NCBI GenBank assembly: GCA_037903355.1
Contig: JBAJFE010000004.1
Coordinates: 4,510,001-4,574,000, forward strand
Source: Trichuris trichiura
Lineage: Eukaryota; Nematoda; Enoplea; Trichinellida; Trichuridae
Length of the DNA: 64,000 bases
Direction of reading: 5' to 3'
Both the position numbers and the translations under genes were made by a program. Each line of letters starts with the position of its first letter. The first letter of the stretch is position 1. Positions 34,501-44,900 of the stretch are shown one piece after another. The notes beneath the pieces are model-generated. The model made no database searches, was not told the DNA's origin, and saw only the letters and a list, made by a program, of their open reading frames with translations.

Positions 34501-34966
34501 CAACCTATACTTTGTTTATCCATGTAATGGCTTTTAATGGTTTTAAGGGGTTATCCGACCCGAGAGTCAAGGGAGAATGTCTTCTGGCGCTCAACCGCTA
34601 CGGAGCCCAATTCTTGGACATAGTTTCTCATGTTCGTCCAGCTTTTTCGCCAAGTCAGGCATTGTCCACGCTTCATTTTGCGTTTTGTTTTACAGGAGCT
34701 TTTCTTTGAAATTCGACCGAGCCAAATTCTCTCCATTCAAAAATCCGGCTCCGGTGACTACCTGGAAATCACTTACCGTCATGGTTTGCAACAACACGTT
34801 TTGAATTTGCAAACAAATCAGGTAATCACCAGAACATGCTCACAAACATTTTAGTCTCTACTAGCGGTATCCTTTTAAGGGAGGTGAAATTAGTCATCTC
34901 TTTGACCAGTATATATACGTGGACAGTCAAAGCAGAGGGCTTTTGAGCAAAGAAATGCGCCGCTGA
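13510..34966 (+). CDS. unconventional myosin, class XV-like
   Basis: Actin-based motor that in other animals carries cargo to the tips of actin bundles. About 50 exons, ~2,500 residues. Order: short N-terminus and SH3-like GDLVWFN segment; motor with P-loop GSIGSGKS, switch I NDNSTR, switch II DMFGFE and actin-site [11 protein letters not shown] motifs; MyTH4 plus a GWTV...[10 protein letters not shown] segment typical of class XV; ~450-residue Ser/Asn-rich linker; PWRVYLRKE and [10 protein letters not shown] segment; SH3; second MyTH4; FERM; stop TGA at 34964. Most exon joins keep phase. The SH3 between MyTH4-FERM units and the PW-YxRKE segment favour class XV over VII. Start: ATG 13510, giving an 11-codon first exon with a GTGAGG donor. 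The piece between 14032 and 15072 is unresolved and linker exons 23.6-25.3 kb are tentative. The P-loop departs from the usual GESGAGKT. Confidence 0.88.
16234..16756 (-). mobile_element. Penelope-like retroelement remnant, copy B
   Basis: A 493-bp insert (16249-16741) in a myosin intron, flanked by exact 15-bp copies of TATCAGTTAAAGTTT (16234-16248 and 16742-16756). On the minus strand it encodes a PLE-type GIY-YIG endonuclease C-terminus and then a terminal-repeat segment homologous to copies A and C. That segment contains CTGATGA (16354-16348), a hairpin (CGGGTC...GACCCG) and GAAA (16329-16326). The 5' part, including all reverse transcriptase, is missing, which is normal 5' truncation for target-primed insertion. 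A variable-length duplication, GIY-YIG remnant and ribozyme-like repeat together point to Penelope-like elements. Confidence 0.85.
16493..16717 (-). pseudogene. C-terminal fragment of PLE GIY-YIG endonuclease
   Basis: A 74-residue frame with a stop at 16493. The pattern SAVVEHASH, then [20 protein letters not shown], then [19 protein letters not shown] is the conserved end of the Penelope-type polyprotein (family pattern SAxxEHA...RxxRKIKEAxxIR...NRDxGxExxxIW). The catalytic GIY and YIG strands and the reverse transcriptase are absent because the copy is 5'-truncated. The methionine is only a frame start, as homology runs slightly upstream of it. Confidence 0.85.
19186..20994 (+). other. large myosin intron between motor and IQ region
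   Basis: An 1.8-kb intron between the exon ending LGKTK and the exon starting [12 protein letters not shown]. It contains the imperfect hairpin at 20395-20529. No nested gene is recognised. Confidence 0.6.
20395..20529. repeat. imperfect inverted repeat, MITE-like hairpin
   Basis: The left arm 20395-20429 is imperfectly complementary to 20489-20529: CTGTTCT...CCTAGCC...AAAA.ATAAGGA is shared when one arm is reverse-complemented. The ~60-bp loop has no coding potential. No clear direct repeats flank it. It may be a decayed small transposon or a structured intron segment. Confidence 0.55.
20995..21477 (+). other. myosin IQ (light-chain-binding) exons
   Basis: Exons 20995-21170 and 21224-21477. 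Two clear IQ-type motifs: [17 protein letters not shown] and [12 protein letters not shown], then a weaker third around [15 protein letters not shown] helical stretch with paired leucines ([16 protein letters not shown]) leads to the MyTH4 unit. These bind calmodulin or light chains and form the lever arm. Confidence 0.85.
21793..23096 (+). other. myosin MyTH4 unit 1 and following class XV-type segment
   Basis: Exons 21793-21917, 21963-22061, 22109-22183, 22239-22399, 22445-22614, 22665-23096, all phase-compatible. MyTH4 landmarks: [80 protein letters not shown]. After it a short FERM-F1-like stretch and NGWTVSIEN...[12 protein letters not shown] resemble the partial first FERM seen in class XV myosins. 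A full F1-F2-F3 FERM is not visible here. Confidence 0.8.
23421..26938 (+). other. myosin low-complexity linker exons
   Basis: Probable exons 23421-23545, 23602-23788, 23952-24074, 24646-24769, 25224-25291, then well-supported 26045-26682 and 26736-26938. They encode Pro-rich ([15 protein letters not shown]) and Ser/Asn-rich sequence without recognisable domains, ending at [17 protein letters not shown], a motif that precedes the SH3 region in class XV myosins. Phases of the 23.6-25.3 kb exons are not all consistent, so some boundaries are wrong or alternatively used. Confidence 0.6.
24844..25108. mobile_element. Penelope-like fold-back element, copy C (near-perfect palindrome)
   Basis: A 239-bp insert (24857-25095) between exact 13-bp copies of ATTTAATCAACAT (24844-24856, 25096-25108). 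Positions 24855-25053 form an inverted repeat of two 99-base arms around a single central base at 24954, with only two mismatches by eye. Each arm holds the ribozyme-like core: CTGACGA at 24967-24973 (+), and on the minus strand within 24941-24935. The unique tail (25054-25095) matches the tail of copy A. The high arm identity suggests a recent insertion. Located in a myosin linker intron. Confidence 0.85.
26992..27681 (+). other. myosin pre-SH3 class XV segment
   Basis: Exons 26992-27306, 27341-27492, 27540-27681. Landmarks: [97 protein letters not shown]. This pattern (IFHQ-VxDTF, WxxYFxRLFPV, PH-like strands) is found in class XV tails just before the SH3. The intron 27307-27340 would be only 34 bp and 27493-27539 47 bp. 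Confidence 0.75.
27734..27994 (+). other. myosin SH3 domain exons
   Basis: Exons 27734-27854 and 27903-27994 with a phase-1 junction. The sequence shows SH3 landmarks: [20 protein letters not shown] (the ALYDF...E.LSF..GD region), GWLYGKI (W of the binding surface) and [11 protein letters not shown] (the YG.FP..YV strand). It is followed by an acidic EEEDETDLE tail. Confidence 0.88.
27995..30423 (+). other. 2.4-kb myosin intron
   Basis: Between the SH3 exon and the next supported exon at 30424. A short extra exon ending at a GTAAGT near 30286 (frame ...[12 protein letters not shown]) is possible but not proven. A 16-bp perfect palindrome lies at 28748-28763. No other feature seen. Confidence 0.45.
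28748..28763. repeat. 16-bp perfect palindrome
   Basis: TGTTCCGCGCGGAACA inside the post-SH3 myosin intron. Seen directly; function unknown. Confidence 0.6.
30424..34966 (+). other. myosin MyTH4 unit 2 and C-terminal FERM exons
   Basis: Exons 30424-30548, 31037-31089, 31134-31183, 31553-31625, 31675-31834, 32474-32604, 33004-33098, 33615-33789, 33842-34002, 34051-34080, 34175-34388, 34440-34489, 34548-34631, 34696-34821, 34880-34966. All phases agree. MyTH4: [186 protein letters not shown]. MyTH4-FERM tails bind microtubules or cargo tails such as cadherins and adaptors. Confidence 0.88.
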
Positions 34967-37900
34967 GCGGCTATAGCCGCTTGCGTATGCATGGACAGTG
35001 TTTGCCCACATTTTATTATTAATAACTTTTAAGTGAAAATATTCGTTCAGTCCACGCTGTACGAATGCCGTTGCCACGTGCTCAGAAATTATGGTGGAGG
35101 CAAAAATGCTCCAGTGATTATCTTTTTGTAAATAACGGACCAATTAAACTTTTGTTCGAACAGACAAGACGACGCAGTAAACTCGGACGGACGATTATTT
35201 CAACAGCTTTCTATTATTGACCGTAAATGGACCGCTTGAAATGAACGAATCCTTATGTTTGCAATCGCTCTTCGAAAGCTGTCGTCAAAATGAATGTTGT
35301 TGAGTAAATTGAGCAAACGTTTCTACATGATTTGTTAAGCACCCCATAAAAGGGCAGATGATACTTGCGCCTGCACAATTGCGAACATTGGCGAGCAAAC
35401 CTCCAATTTCTATGCAACCAGCATAGCAATGCGTCGTAGGCTATTGATTTGAAAATTTATATTGTAGAACGACTGTCGTAGCAACGCCTTCAATCGTGCA
35501 ATGTCTTGTTGAAGCAAAATAGTTCCTGTTCGAGCAGTGCGGCTACGTGAAGTCACTTTAGGTAACGAAACGTTTGCGCTATACAACGAAGAATAAAAAT
35601 GTCGAATGATAGCATTGAGAGAGAATGCAGGCTAAAATCTGCCATGCGTAAAAAGCCCAAATAGACAGAGCTCTTCTCTGAGCGCCAAATCATTGACGCT
35701 GATGAACTTGGAATGTTTAATTGTCGTACCAACCGATTGAATGCACAACGTATATTTTTGCACTTCCGTCAGTCGCCTAAGGCTTTCTATACACTTCAGC
35801 TGACCAAGTAACTTGAAATGGCGCCATTAGATTACTCCAAACAAAGTGCTCTGGCCGAAAGCGAACAGTGAAACCGGTTCATTATAGCCTGAGCATGTTT
35901 CAAGTGGGTAATATTGGAATTAGAAGAACAATATCTTGCGGCAGATTGTTGCATAAACAAATTAACACCAACTTGCCCCATTTTGGCATTGCTTGAAGAT
36001 GAACTGGTCTTAAGGGCTTACAAAAATAGCGCGCGCTTTATTAAGCTTACAGTGCATTGTTAACATGATGGCATTGGCACGCTATTGAGCCACGCTACGG
36101 CTGCGTAAGGTTGCTATGGCTAGTCGCTGCGTGTGCAAATAAAGCAGGGCGTATTTTTGCTCAATTTGAAGCCGAAATAGCGAATAAGCCTTTTCTGCCT
36201 AAGGTTGCCACCTATTTTCTTTTTACACGTGCCTACCAAAGTCGATAGTTCCTATTTTCGAATATGCCACGCCCAAAATGGCCTCGCGTTTGGTCAGTTC
36301 TATAGCATGGAATATTTGCCTTTCGTCTGCCTTTAGCCGACCGTTAGCTGGACGTGCTTGTCGACCAGACGAAGTGCTTATACAAAAATTCGTTTCGCTT
36401 TACGCGAAGTCACGCATGACGCGCGAAGATCGCTCAATTTGCAATTGTCCAGAAGGATTGAAGCGAAATACGGGAGCGTCAAGAGCACGTCAGCGGCCGT
36501 TCAGCGCATCTGTGGCCATTTCCCCCTTTTTTAGACCAAACTTTGCGGCGGACGATTAACTGCTTGCAAAACAACCTTTACAAAATGTCGTAAATTGGCC
36601 GGCGGCCGACCGATGAATTGCTACCGAACCCGATGGATGAACAAAAAAAACAAATGACAAACCCGCTGACAAAGTATTTTGAAGTCGCAGACTGCATGGC
36701 TCATATTACGATGTCGTGTTTGCGTGTACTAAGCCAGCGTCAAAGAAGAAAAGCCCTGAGGCCCTAAATAAGACACCAACTTTTGGAATGTGAGAAAAAA
36801 CGCTCAGCTCTTACTGAAAACGAGGTGGATTTATAGGATGGCCCATTGAAGCACCGACCCAACGGCCAAGTAATTATTCATGAACGCAGATAAACTATTT
36901 CGGATAAAATATTGCTTGATGCGGCTGCATATTGTCCAACAAGGTACACAGCGCTTAGTTGACAGGCTTAACTTTTTTTTAGCGGTTAAGTGTACCTACA
37001 ATTCGGCTTGCCAAAAGGATTTGCGTAAGACTAAGGTTTACAAAATCCCATCTTAGCTGTATGACTGTTGGGAAAAGCGGACAACTTCAACCGCTGGAAT
37101 AGACGCAGCTGGTCTAGCGCATCCCACCTGACGGAATGGCTCAGCCGTAAATTTTTCACGCCTATTTTTGAAATGCCGTTGAACTCTTTGAGGGGACAGT
37201 GGTACCCATGCGGTACAAGACTGTTACCGCGCGTGGTGGCGACGAGCCACGGTCGGAAAAACGGCACAGTTCGTTTTTCCAACGGCAATTGAATCGATTA
37301 CAAGGCGAAAAGGAGCAGGCAGAATGGCAAACGATAGACAAGAAAAACGACCATAAAAGACACTCTGGTGGAAAGGCGAGCATCGCGTCGTTCTTGTCCG
37401 GAACGATTAAATTTTATAGGCCAAGTTAGCTGTCAAAGTCATGATGTCAACAATGATCATCGGTGTCATTGTCGAAACGTAATTTGTCGCCAGGCGAAAT
37501 TGAATTCAATTCCCCCGGAGAAAGAATCGACAATCGACGGAAACGACTGGCGATGATACGCGACCGTATAAGACGACACATATGAGGACACTGATGGGCG
37601 ATCAGCCGAGTCTGACCTGTCACGTTAGGTAACTTGAAGCAATCTGAAATAGCTTCGTAGTGGCGATGACCAATGAAAAGATAGCCATAATTTAGCCGGT
37701 CTTTCGGTAGATCGCACCCGACCGGACCAACAAGGCGCTCTGTGGTGCGTAACCATTATCGCGACACCAACGTAGTTTAAATAGCGTTCGTTGCAGTGGG
37801 CGAACCAGACAGTGTCCCTTCTCTCCTTTTCTCTCTCTCTATCTCTCTTTCTCTCTCTGTGTCCCATTCTCTATCTATATTTCCAAACGACTGACCTTAT

Positions 37901-38279
37901 TGTTACAATTCTTTTGTACAGCTACTAAGACGACAAGCATGCAAACCGTTTGCTGCAACGCAGTCCAGATAGGTAGCAAGGCCGCTACAAGACGATCGCT
38001 AAGCGTGTGACTAAGCTGAAAGGCGCGAAGCGTTTTATGAGCATTTTGATTCGCCACACATTTCTGATAGAGACACTCAGCACACACTGCGCTCGAGTTT
38101 TGAACCACTCGTCTTCCGTTCACCTGCATTGGCTGATTGGCTGAAAATGTACGCACGCAAGCCGAACATGGCGACCATCGTAGCCAAGGTGTCTGTGTGT
38201 TTCCCGATTCTCTAATCGTTTTCACACGGCAGCCATTTGTACCCGCAAACCTGTAGCGTACGGCCCATTCATAGCGCCA
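34967..38279. other. intergenic between myosin and homeobox gene
   Basis: No supported exon. AATAAA at 35592-35597 is a possible distal myosin polyadenylation signal. The base composition rises in G+C from about 36 kb onward. A pyrimidine-rich CT tract lies at 37815-37865. This stretch probably includes the promoter and upstream regulatory DNA of the homeobox gene. Confidence 0.45.
37815..37865. repeat. CT-rich simple repeat
   Basis: Mostly CT/TCTC units with a few A and G interruptions, about 415 bp upstream of the homeobox gene start codon. In many animals GA/CT tracts occur in promoters; no such role is shown here. Confidence 0.75.
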
Positions 38280-39612
38280 ATGGATTTAAGTACATTCACG
38301 ATGCCCACATGCGGCGGACGGTCAGCAGCGATGTTTTGCACCTCGAACGAGCCCACTTCCACGGTATCATTGGTGACCCATGGCGCAACGGGCCAGTTTG
38401 GGACACCAGTTCGCTTGTGCCATTCGAACATGAGTAACGCGGCTGCCTCGAATGTCAAGACAAGGCGAACCGTCGACCCATCTCGACCGAAAGCATTCTC
38501 CTATTCCATCCAGTCAATTTTGAATGAAGCTCGGTCAATCAACGCACCAAATGAGGCGTCGTCCAAAACGAACGGGTCCGCATTCTTTGAACCGCTGCCC
38601 TCTTCGATTGACAAAGCGTCGATCTCGCTTCCTGGCGCTCATCAGGGATTTGGTTCTTCTTGGGCCAACGCCAATCTACTCTACTCTTGCCTGCTGCCTG
38701 GGCTTTGGTATCCTCACGCGGCTCAACAGCAGCATGATCCCAGCCGACTACTGGCGCTATGGCAGCAAGCTCAAGTGCAAGCGACAGCGGCTGCCGTCTT
38801 TGGAGGTGGTCCAAACAGTAGGGGCACCTCTTCCTCTAACGGGGACCATTGCGTTCAGCCGAAGGGTGAACTAACTGATTTTCAATTGAGCTCTGAACTC
38901 CTAAACTGCCCACTGTTTGCAGACTACAACCTGACTACCGTGTGCCGAAAGCAAAGTCGTCCGACGTTTACGGGCCCCCAAATTTTCGTGCTCGAGAAAA
39001 CATTCGAGCAAACGAAATACCTTGCCGGAGTCGATCGAGCTAAGCTGGCCGCCCGCCTTGGAATGACCGAAAGTCAGGTGAAGGTAGGTTGGTTAGAGTT
39101 GAAATGCAAATTTTTGCCTTGCGCTGTTCTGGCAATTTTTCAATAATTTCAAGTTGTTAACCGTTTGGCGTCAGCTCGGCTGACGCCAGCCGGTTGTCCT
39201 GGCGGTGAGCCAACCGAGGAGCACTGCTTAACGGAGCACCATTGTTTACCTTGCGCGCTGGGCACTGCTACTTCAGGCCTTATCGTTAAGAGAAGCCGAG
39301 CAAACACGAAGTGTCGCGTTTAGCCACTCGCCTTTGAGTCCATTTTTCACTGAAGCATTTTTGCAGCCCGCTGACTGTCGCCAGTAGGAGGATCGCAATC
39401 GTCAGCGCTCAGCGTTTTTGCTTTTCCATACAATATTAGCCTACCTATCAATAGACGTTTTTTGCTTTTAGGTTTGGTTCCAGAATAGGCGGACAAAATG
39501 GCGCAAGCAGGAAGCGTCCCAAATGGCCAAAGCGAAAAGTGAACAGGATCGCCTAATGCGCGAAAGCCCCGAGTGGCATTCCCGGCTGCCCGAGGAATAC
39601 AGTGACGTCTGA
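38280..39612 (+). CDS. NKX6/cog-1 class homeodomain transcription factor
   Basis: DNA-binding regulator; NKX6 proteins pattern neurons and endodermal or vulval fates in animals, and the C. elegans member is cog-1. Two exons, 38280-39083 and 39472-39612, joined in phase 0, give 314 residues. The homeodomain is at ~223-282: [32 protein letters not shown] then [13 protein letters not shown]. [24 protein letters not shown] is diagnostic of NKX6. The intron splits the recognition helix immediately before VWFQNRR, a conserved NK-class position. Residues 74-81 (SYSIQSIL) resemble an eh1/TN repressor motif. The middle is Gln/Ala-rich. The tail after the homeodomain is short and acidic. The ATG at 38280 is the first in frame; an in-frame ATG at 38430 (residue 51) is an alternative. 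No other homeobox gene is nearby in the window. Confidence 0.95.
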
Positions 39613-39738
39613 TCGGCGATTCTGCCGTAGCCTTCAATGTGGAGCAACGCTTTCTGAACCCTTCCTTGCAAGACGTTCAGCACCATCATTACTTGTATTA
39701 ATATCTTTGTTTACCCTTGGCCTTTGCACTTCGGTGGC

Positions 39739-39744
39739 AAATAA
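39739..39744 (+). promoter_or_regulatory. polyadenylation signal candidate, homeobox gene
   Basis: AATAAA 127 bases after the stop codon at 39612, on the coding strand. Confidence 0.6.
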
Positions 39745-40478
39745 AAATATTTTCTCTCTACTCCATGACACCTTGAGCCGGTCGGCGCCTTGACGTCTGA
39801 CCCTACGGCGCGCCGATGATCATTGGCGACGACGCGCGTCCAGTGGAACAATGGAAATCAAGGATGACTAGACAGTGCGTCGCCCTCGCTTGAAGGACCG
39901 GCCGCACAAAAAGGGAGGACATTAAGTGAGGCGGATGTTCGTCAACGATCGACCCATAAAAGGCAACATTTCCGGACTGCCTTGCAGGCACGATAGCACC
40001 TGCGGTGGTTTTACGAGCCAAACTCCCTGCCGGCCGAGGTCTCGTAAGTCAAAAGGAAATGGATCATCATTGTTCTCTCGGATACATAACTGCCCGCCCC
40101 AAAAGGGCCGACACCGATCTACGCCAAGTGTGTGCGAAAGCAATTGTCACTTAATGAGATGCCTTTTAGTAATGTGACCGGGTTGGCTTCGTAGCCGCCA
40201 ATTTACCAACGGTCAAATGGAGCTTCCTTTTATGACCATGATGACAAAGGTCCAAGAAGAGATTACCAAAGATGAAAAGAAAGACGGAGAACCTTGGCCG
40301 GCCATTCGAAACGAAGCCGCTTCATATATAAGTCAGTTGTACGCTCTCTCGCTAACTCTTAAGTTGCTTTCTCCGTAGCACCATAAAAGGCTGAACGACA
40401 CCGACAGGTGACAATTATTACGACGCCTAATCATCTACTTTTTGCAAATAGGGTCGTAGGTGACGAACTGTTCACGGG

Positions 40479-40493
40479 TGCGCGCGCGCGCGT
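40479..40493. repeat. alternating CG tract
   Basis: Seven CG dinucleotides in a row, capable of Z-DNA in principle; unusual against the AT-rich background. Confidence 0.7.
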
Positions 40494-41939
40494 CGGTATT
40501 TCAGGGCAAAGTAGATGAGTTTGTTGAATTTATTTGACATAATGATTCAGTGGTTCTCCTTGCCTTTGTTTTCCGCCCTTAGCTGCTGCCACCGTTCAGC
40601 TGCTCAACTTGACCATAGCATCCATTGATCGTTTGGAATGTTCTCTATTTTCATCCAACGGCTTCCCTATTGGGCCCGCATGGAATAGAGAAGGGCAGCC
40701 GGCACTTAGGGAGAAAACCTTGCTAAACTGTTTGAATATGACCCTATGAGAACAGCAGTCGGGATGGGCGCTATTCTCTGTTGGAAGTCGAGCTGGGGCC
40801 GCAAAAGCGTCCTGAGCAGAATGGAAGTCCGTGCGACTTTCTTTTATTTTCCGTCCCCATAAGATATTTGCAGCCCGTTAAAGGCTGACGAGTGCCGTCA
40901 AGAAGCGAACGAACCTACAGCAGAGTGTGATAAATAACGCGGCAACGATTGTCCCATGACAACGCGCCAGCCAGTCATTAAATTGCTTGTGTGCTAAATC
41001 TATTTGTCATCGCATTCGAGAAACCGCTTAACGCGGGTCGCTGCTCCATAGTTGAATGATCCGTGTTGTGAAGGCGCACTTCAATGATTCTCGTCCACAA
41101 GGCGACTATACTGTTTGACGTTGTCTGCAAGTGAATAACTGTCATTTTTCTGTTTCTGCTCGTATTCAAATGTCAACCTTGTCAATATTACGGCTGAGCA
41201 GACTGAAGAATTTGAGGACAGTTCGCGAAACAATGGACGTACGCTGGATTGAAGCTTTGGACAACGCATTTTCCCCTATCCAGTAAAGGTTGTTGTTGTC
41301 TTTATGCAATGTACGCCATTTATACGCCGGCTGTGTGCACAATTGGACTAAGCTGAAAAGCTGCAATCGTCTGTTCAAACATAATCACTCTCTTGCTACC
41401 TTCTACTGATGTTCAGTTTTAGACATCCGTATTAATACAGACTATTCGCTTCTTTGTTGTCAAATGTTGCTTCTGCATCACTTCTGCGCTGTTGTGTTTG
41501 TATACAGGACTCATGACGAATTAATGCAACAGAAGGAACGGTCTTGCTGTTGCCCCCCGTTAGTATATCACCAATTCAAGCTGCCGTTTTTCTCTGCAAC
41601 ACCAGTTCCGGGAAAAGTTGACTTTCGACTGACTAAGACACAATGCAAATTTTGTGTCAATCATTTACAGCCCTTATACCGTTGATCCATCCGTCCGATT
41701 AAGCAAAAACGTAGACAGCATAAGGCACTGTAGTGCGCTCACTCCTAGTTGGGAAAAGACAGAGCGTAATTCATCCGCTAACTCGATGGAAGTGACGCGG
41801 GAAATTGAAAGGTAAATATTTCGGATAGATGGGGCCATTGTTTGGAGGTTTAAAAAAAATTATTTATCCCAACGTCCCAAGAGTGCAAGCCGCAGTGAGC
41901 GTTGTCTCCGCAAGGTTCCAGCGAGTATTGCCAGAAGCC

Positions 41940-41972
41940 GGTAGGTCGTCCGGAAGAAGCGAACGACCTACC
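41940..41972. repeat. perfect hairpin, 10-bp arms
   Basis: GGTAGGTCGT, a 13-nt spacer, then ACGACCTACC. Could be a structured RNA stem, a dyad protein-binding site, or chance. Confidence 0.6.
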
Positions 41973-44900
41973 GACCGACCCATGCATTCCTTAAGGGGGT
42001 AGAATGGTCGTCAAATTACCCGAACTATCGACACAAGTGAAAACGGCGCTCCATTTTTCATGAATGATGACAAAGTTGTTGTCAATCACCGGCAAGTTGA
42101 AGTTTCCATGGTCGCACGTGGCCCCTTCTCTGTTGTACGTGACGAACGGCCGTGATTGGTATCCATTAAAAGCGAATAAGTAGTCGAATGAATCACTCTC
42201 AATGGCCCACCATTTAGTCACGCAATGAGCCTACTTTTGCGGATCAGGCGAAAAAGGAGCGAGCCAGAAAGGGCACCGTTGATTTCAGGCATTTCTAAAC
42301 GATATGCAACGAACGTTCAGGTAACCAAACTCTAGAGGGGCAATCAACTGGACATTTCTGCGGACATCTCCAACGGGCTGTTGACTTCGGGTGCGGTTTC
42401 GATAGAAAAACTTGAAAATCTCGCAGCTTTTGATGGGGAACAGTTGTTGTCGATGGCGTTGGAATGGAATTGAATTTTATTGACCTCACGCGGCGATGCG
42501 AAGCCCAATGAATTGTTCGAAAAATAAGACATTAATTAAACTGCACTCTTATGGAAGTAACAATGTCTATATTTGGGTTACTTCTTGAGCCGCGTCGTTG
42601 AGCAATCAATCGGCCGCACTGCCTGCTTTATTGAAAACAATTTTGCGACGTGCAACTTTTTTGTCCACAAAGCAAAGCGGGACCTGCCGAACGGCAACCA
42701 AGTATGTACGGCGAGGAGTGGCCGCCATTTCTTGGCATCTCGTTAACTAATTTGCATGCAATCTTTGCCAAAACGTATAGGCGTCAACTCGGTGCCAAGC
42801 TGTCTTAATGGAATTGTAAAGCGATTGCAAGAAGAAACAGGCCATCCCAGGGGTGCCTTTGGTTAAAGTGATCATTCATCGTTTGCTGAGTCACCAAGTC
42901 AAATAAAGCGACGGTGAAGAAATGTACTGATCCTTTTATTTGCGCACAATCGCTTTTCATTGTAATTGGTGCCAGTTAAGAATTGAAGCGTCTCTAGGTT
43001 GTAAAGTCAAACGTGTAATAGAGATCATAGAATTTGAATGCGACGACCGATGGTCAAATAATAAATGAGCATACAATTGAAGTCACCCATTCATTGGACA
43101 AGCAATGAACACTTGCCGGAGCGAAGTTAAATGGTCTTGGCAATCGTTATGGCAAGGCGATGCACACACAATGCGTTTCAACAGAACCGTCCATTGGACG
43201 TCTAATAAAGAAAGGATCTTCTATCATTCTACGGAAGCAGAAGGACAAGTTCTTTGCTTGTTCAACTTGGTGAAGAGATGACCTTTTTGTTCCCGCCTAT
43301 TTTACTCCATTACGAGCCCTGAAAGGGGCTTGCAGGGTAAAACGCCGTTTTTTGCGCATTTTACATGTCAGAACGGATCTTAAGAAAACTGGTTAACTGC
43401 CGCCCCATTGAATGATACAATGGAAAGCAAGTTCGCCCATGCTTTACGGCAGTTTTCCACTTCGTACCGGGTGTCTTTTTAAAATTAACAGCACTTCCTT
43501 CAAAGGGTTTTCGACAAAAAGTGTCTAAATGGCAATTCGCATTTCATCATGAGCAGCATTGGGTGAAGCAGTAAATTTCCCACGCGATGCGTTGCGAAAG
43601 CCGGAGCGTGCTAAAAAGTCCATAAGAAAAGCAGGTGCTAGCGCTATCACTTATCGCTGCAAGGTGCAGCAAAAAATTGTGTGCTAGAAAAAGCCACGGG
43701 AAAAGCAATCGCTAGCCAACTATGAAGGACGTACAAGTGAGAGATTCAACTTAGTACGGACATCTTGCGGTAGCGACCGATTGAAAAAGTCTTTCTCTAT
43801 TCGGAAATGCGAAATGCAAATTTAAGACCTTAGCGACGCTGTTTAAAAACTTGGGTAAATACTATAATGCAAAAACGTTCCAGTCGACTTGACGATAAAT
43901 CTGTCAAAAAGCTGTTGAAAGCTGTTATCATTTCGTTTAATCTCATAGCGAATAAATGTATGAAGGACGAACGTTCTGACACGAACGTATGACCCCCCTA
44001 TGGGTCGGTCTCGTTTATTCACTTCACAGATAACGAAATATGATACGTACGTCTGAGCAGGTGATAAAAAAATTAAAAGAAACAATGCAGTTATGAAAGA
44101 GTGCTTTTAATGTTTCATCAGCGGCTAAAAGTCATCGTGACTGTTTCCTAATGTTCAGTAGCATGCAGCGCTTACTTCTGCTAAAGTGAACTTATCCTAT
44201 TTTATTTTTCAGCAAAATTTGCATACGCTTTTTTGATTTAAAAATCAGTTTCTCTTACGACTGTTTAAGGCGGGGTTGTAATCATTATCGCTATTTTCGA
44301 AACAGAAAAGCAGAAAAATTTTCTTTCCGAATGCAGATTTCTACTGATGGATCGGCTGGAGCTAGAATATGTGCTTCAGAGTAACTGCAATGAATAAAAG
44401 AATATAACTGACAGAAAAGCAAGATTAACTTCACATTTGATTGTTAAGACAGCCGCGTAGACCCCAGCAATTAGGGCGGTCGAAAATGTACATCAATAGA
44501 ATGTTGATTAAAAGCATTGACAACCATGACTGACTGTCCATGCGACATTTGAAAGGAGAATTTTAATATAGCCAAAGCGTTGGCCAAACCATGAGTAAAC
44601 ATGAACAGTTGGCGAACGTGTCTGCCGAAAGTAGCTTGAGCTTGAGTGTGTTGTAGGCTTCCTTGTTGCCTTTTTACCGCCGTGCCTCCCACTAAGTAAA
44701 ACCTATCCATTTGTCAGTTCACTCGCTGCTCAGCATGCACTGCTAGACTGACAAAGCCATGCTGCAGGTAATCGCTCTGAATATCCAGTTCAGAGTGCAT
44801 TACTCTTTAATGGGAAGGCGAAGCTGAAAGTTAAAAACTGCTGCAAATTGTTTGGTTACGATCTAATGCCTTTATAATCATATGTATGTTGCTTCGTGAG

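Noticed and set aside
36278..36559. 93-codon plus-strand frame between myosin and homeobox gene
   Set aside because: No family resemblance and no supporting splice sites or neighbours; its Arg/Ser-rich composition is compatible with random GC-richer sequence.
38222..38458. Minus-strand frame overlapping the homeobox gene start
   Set aside because: Antisense shadow of the real first exon; no domain.
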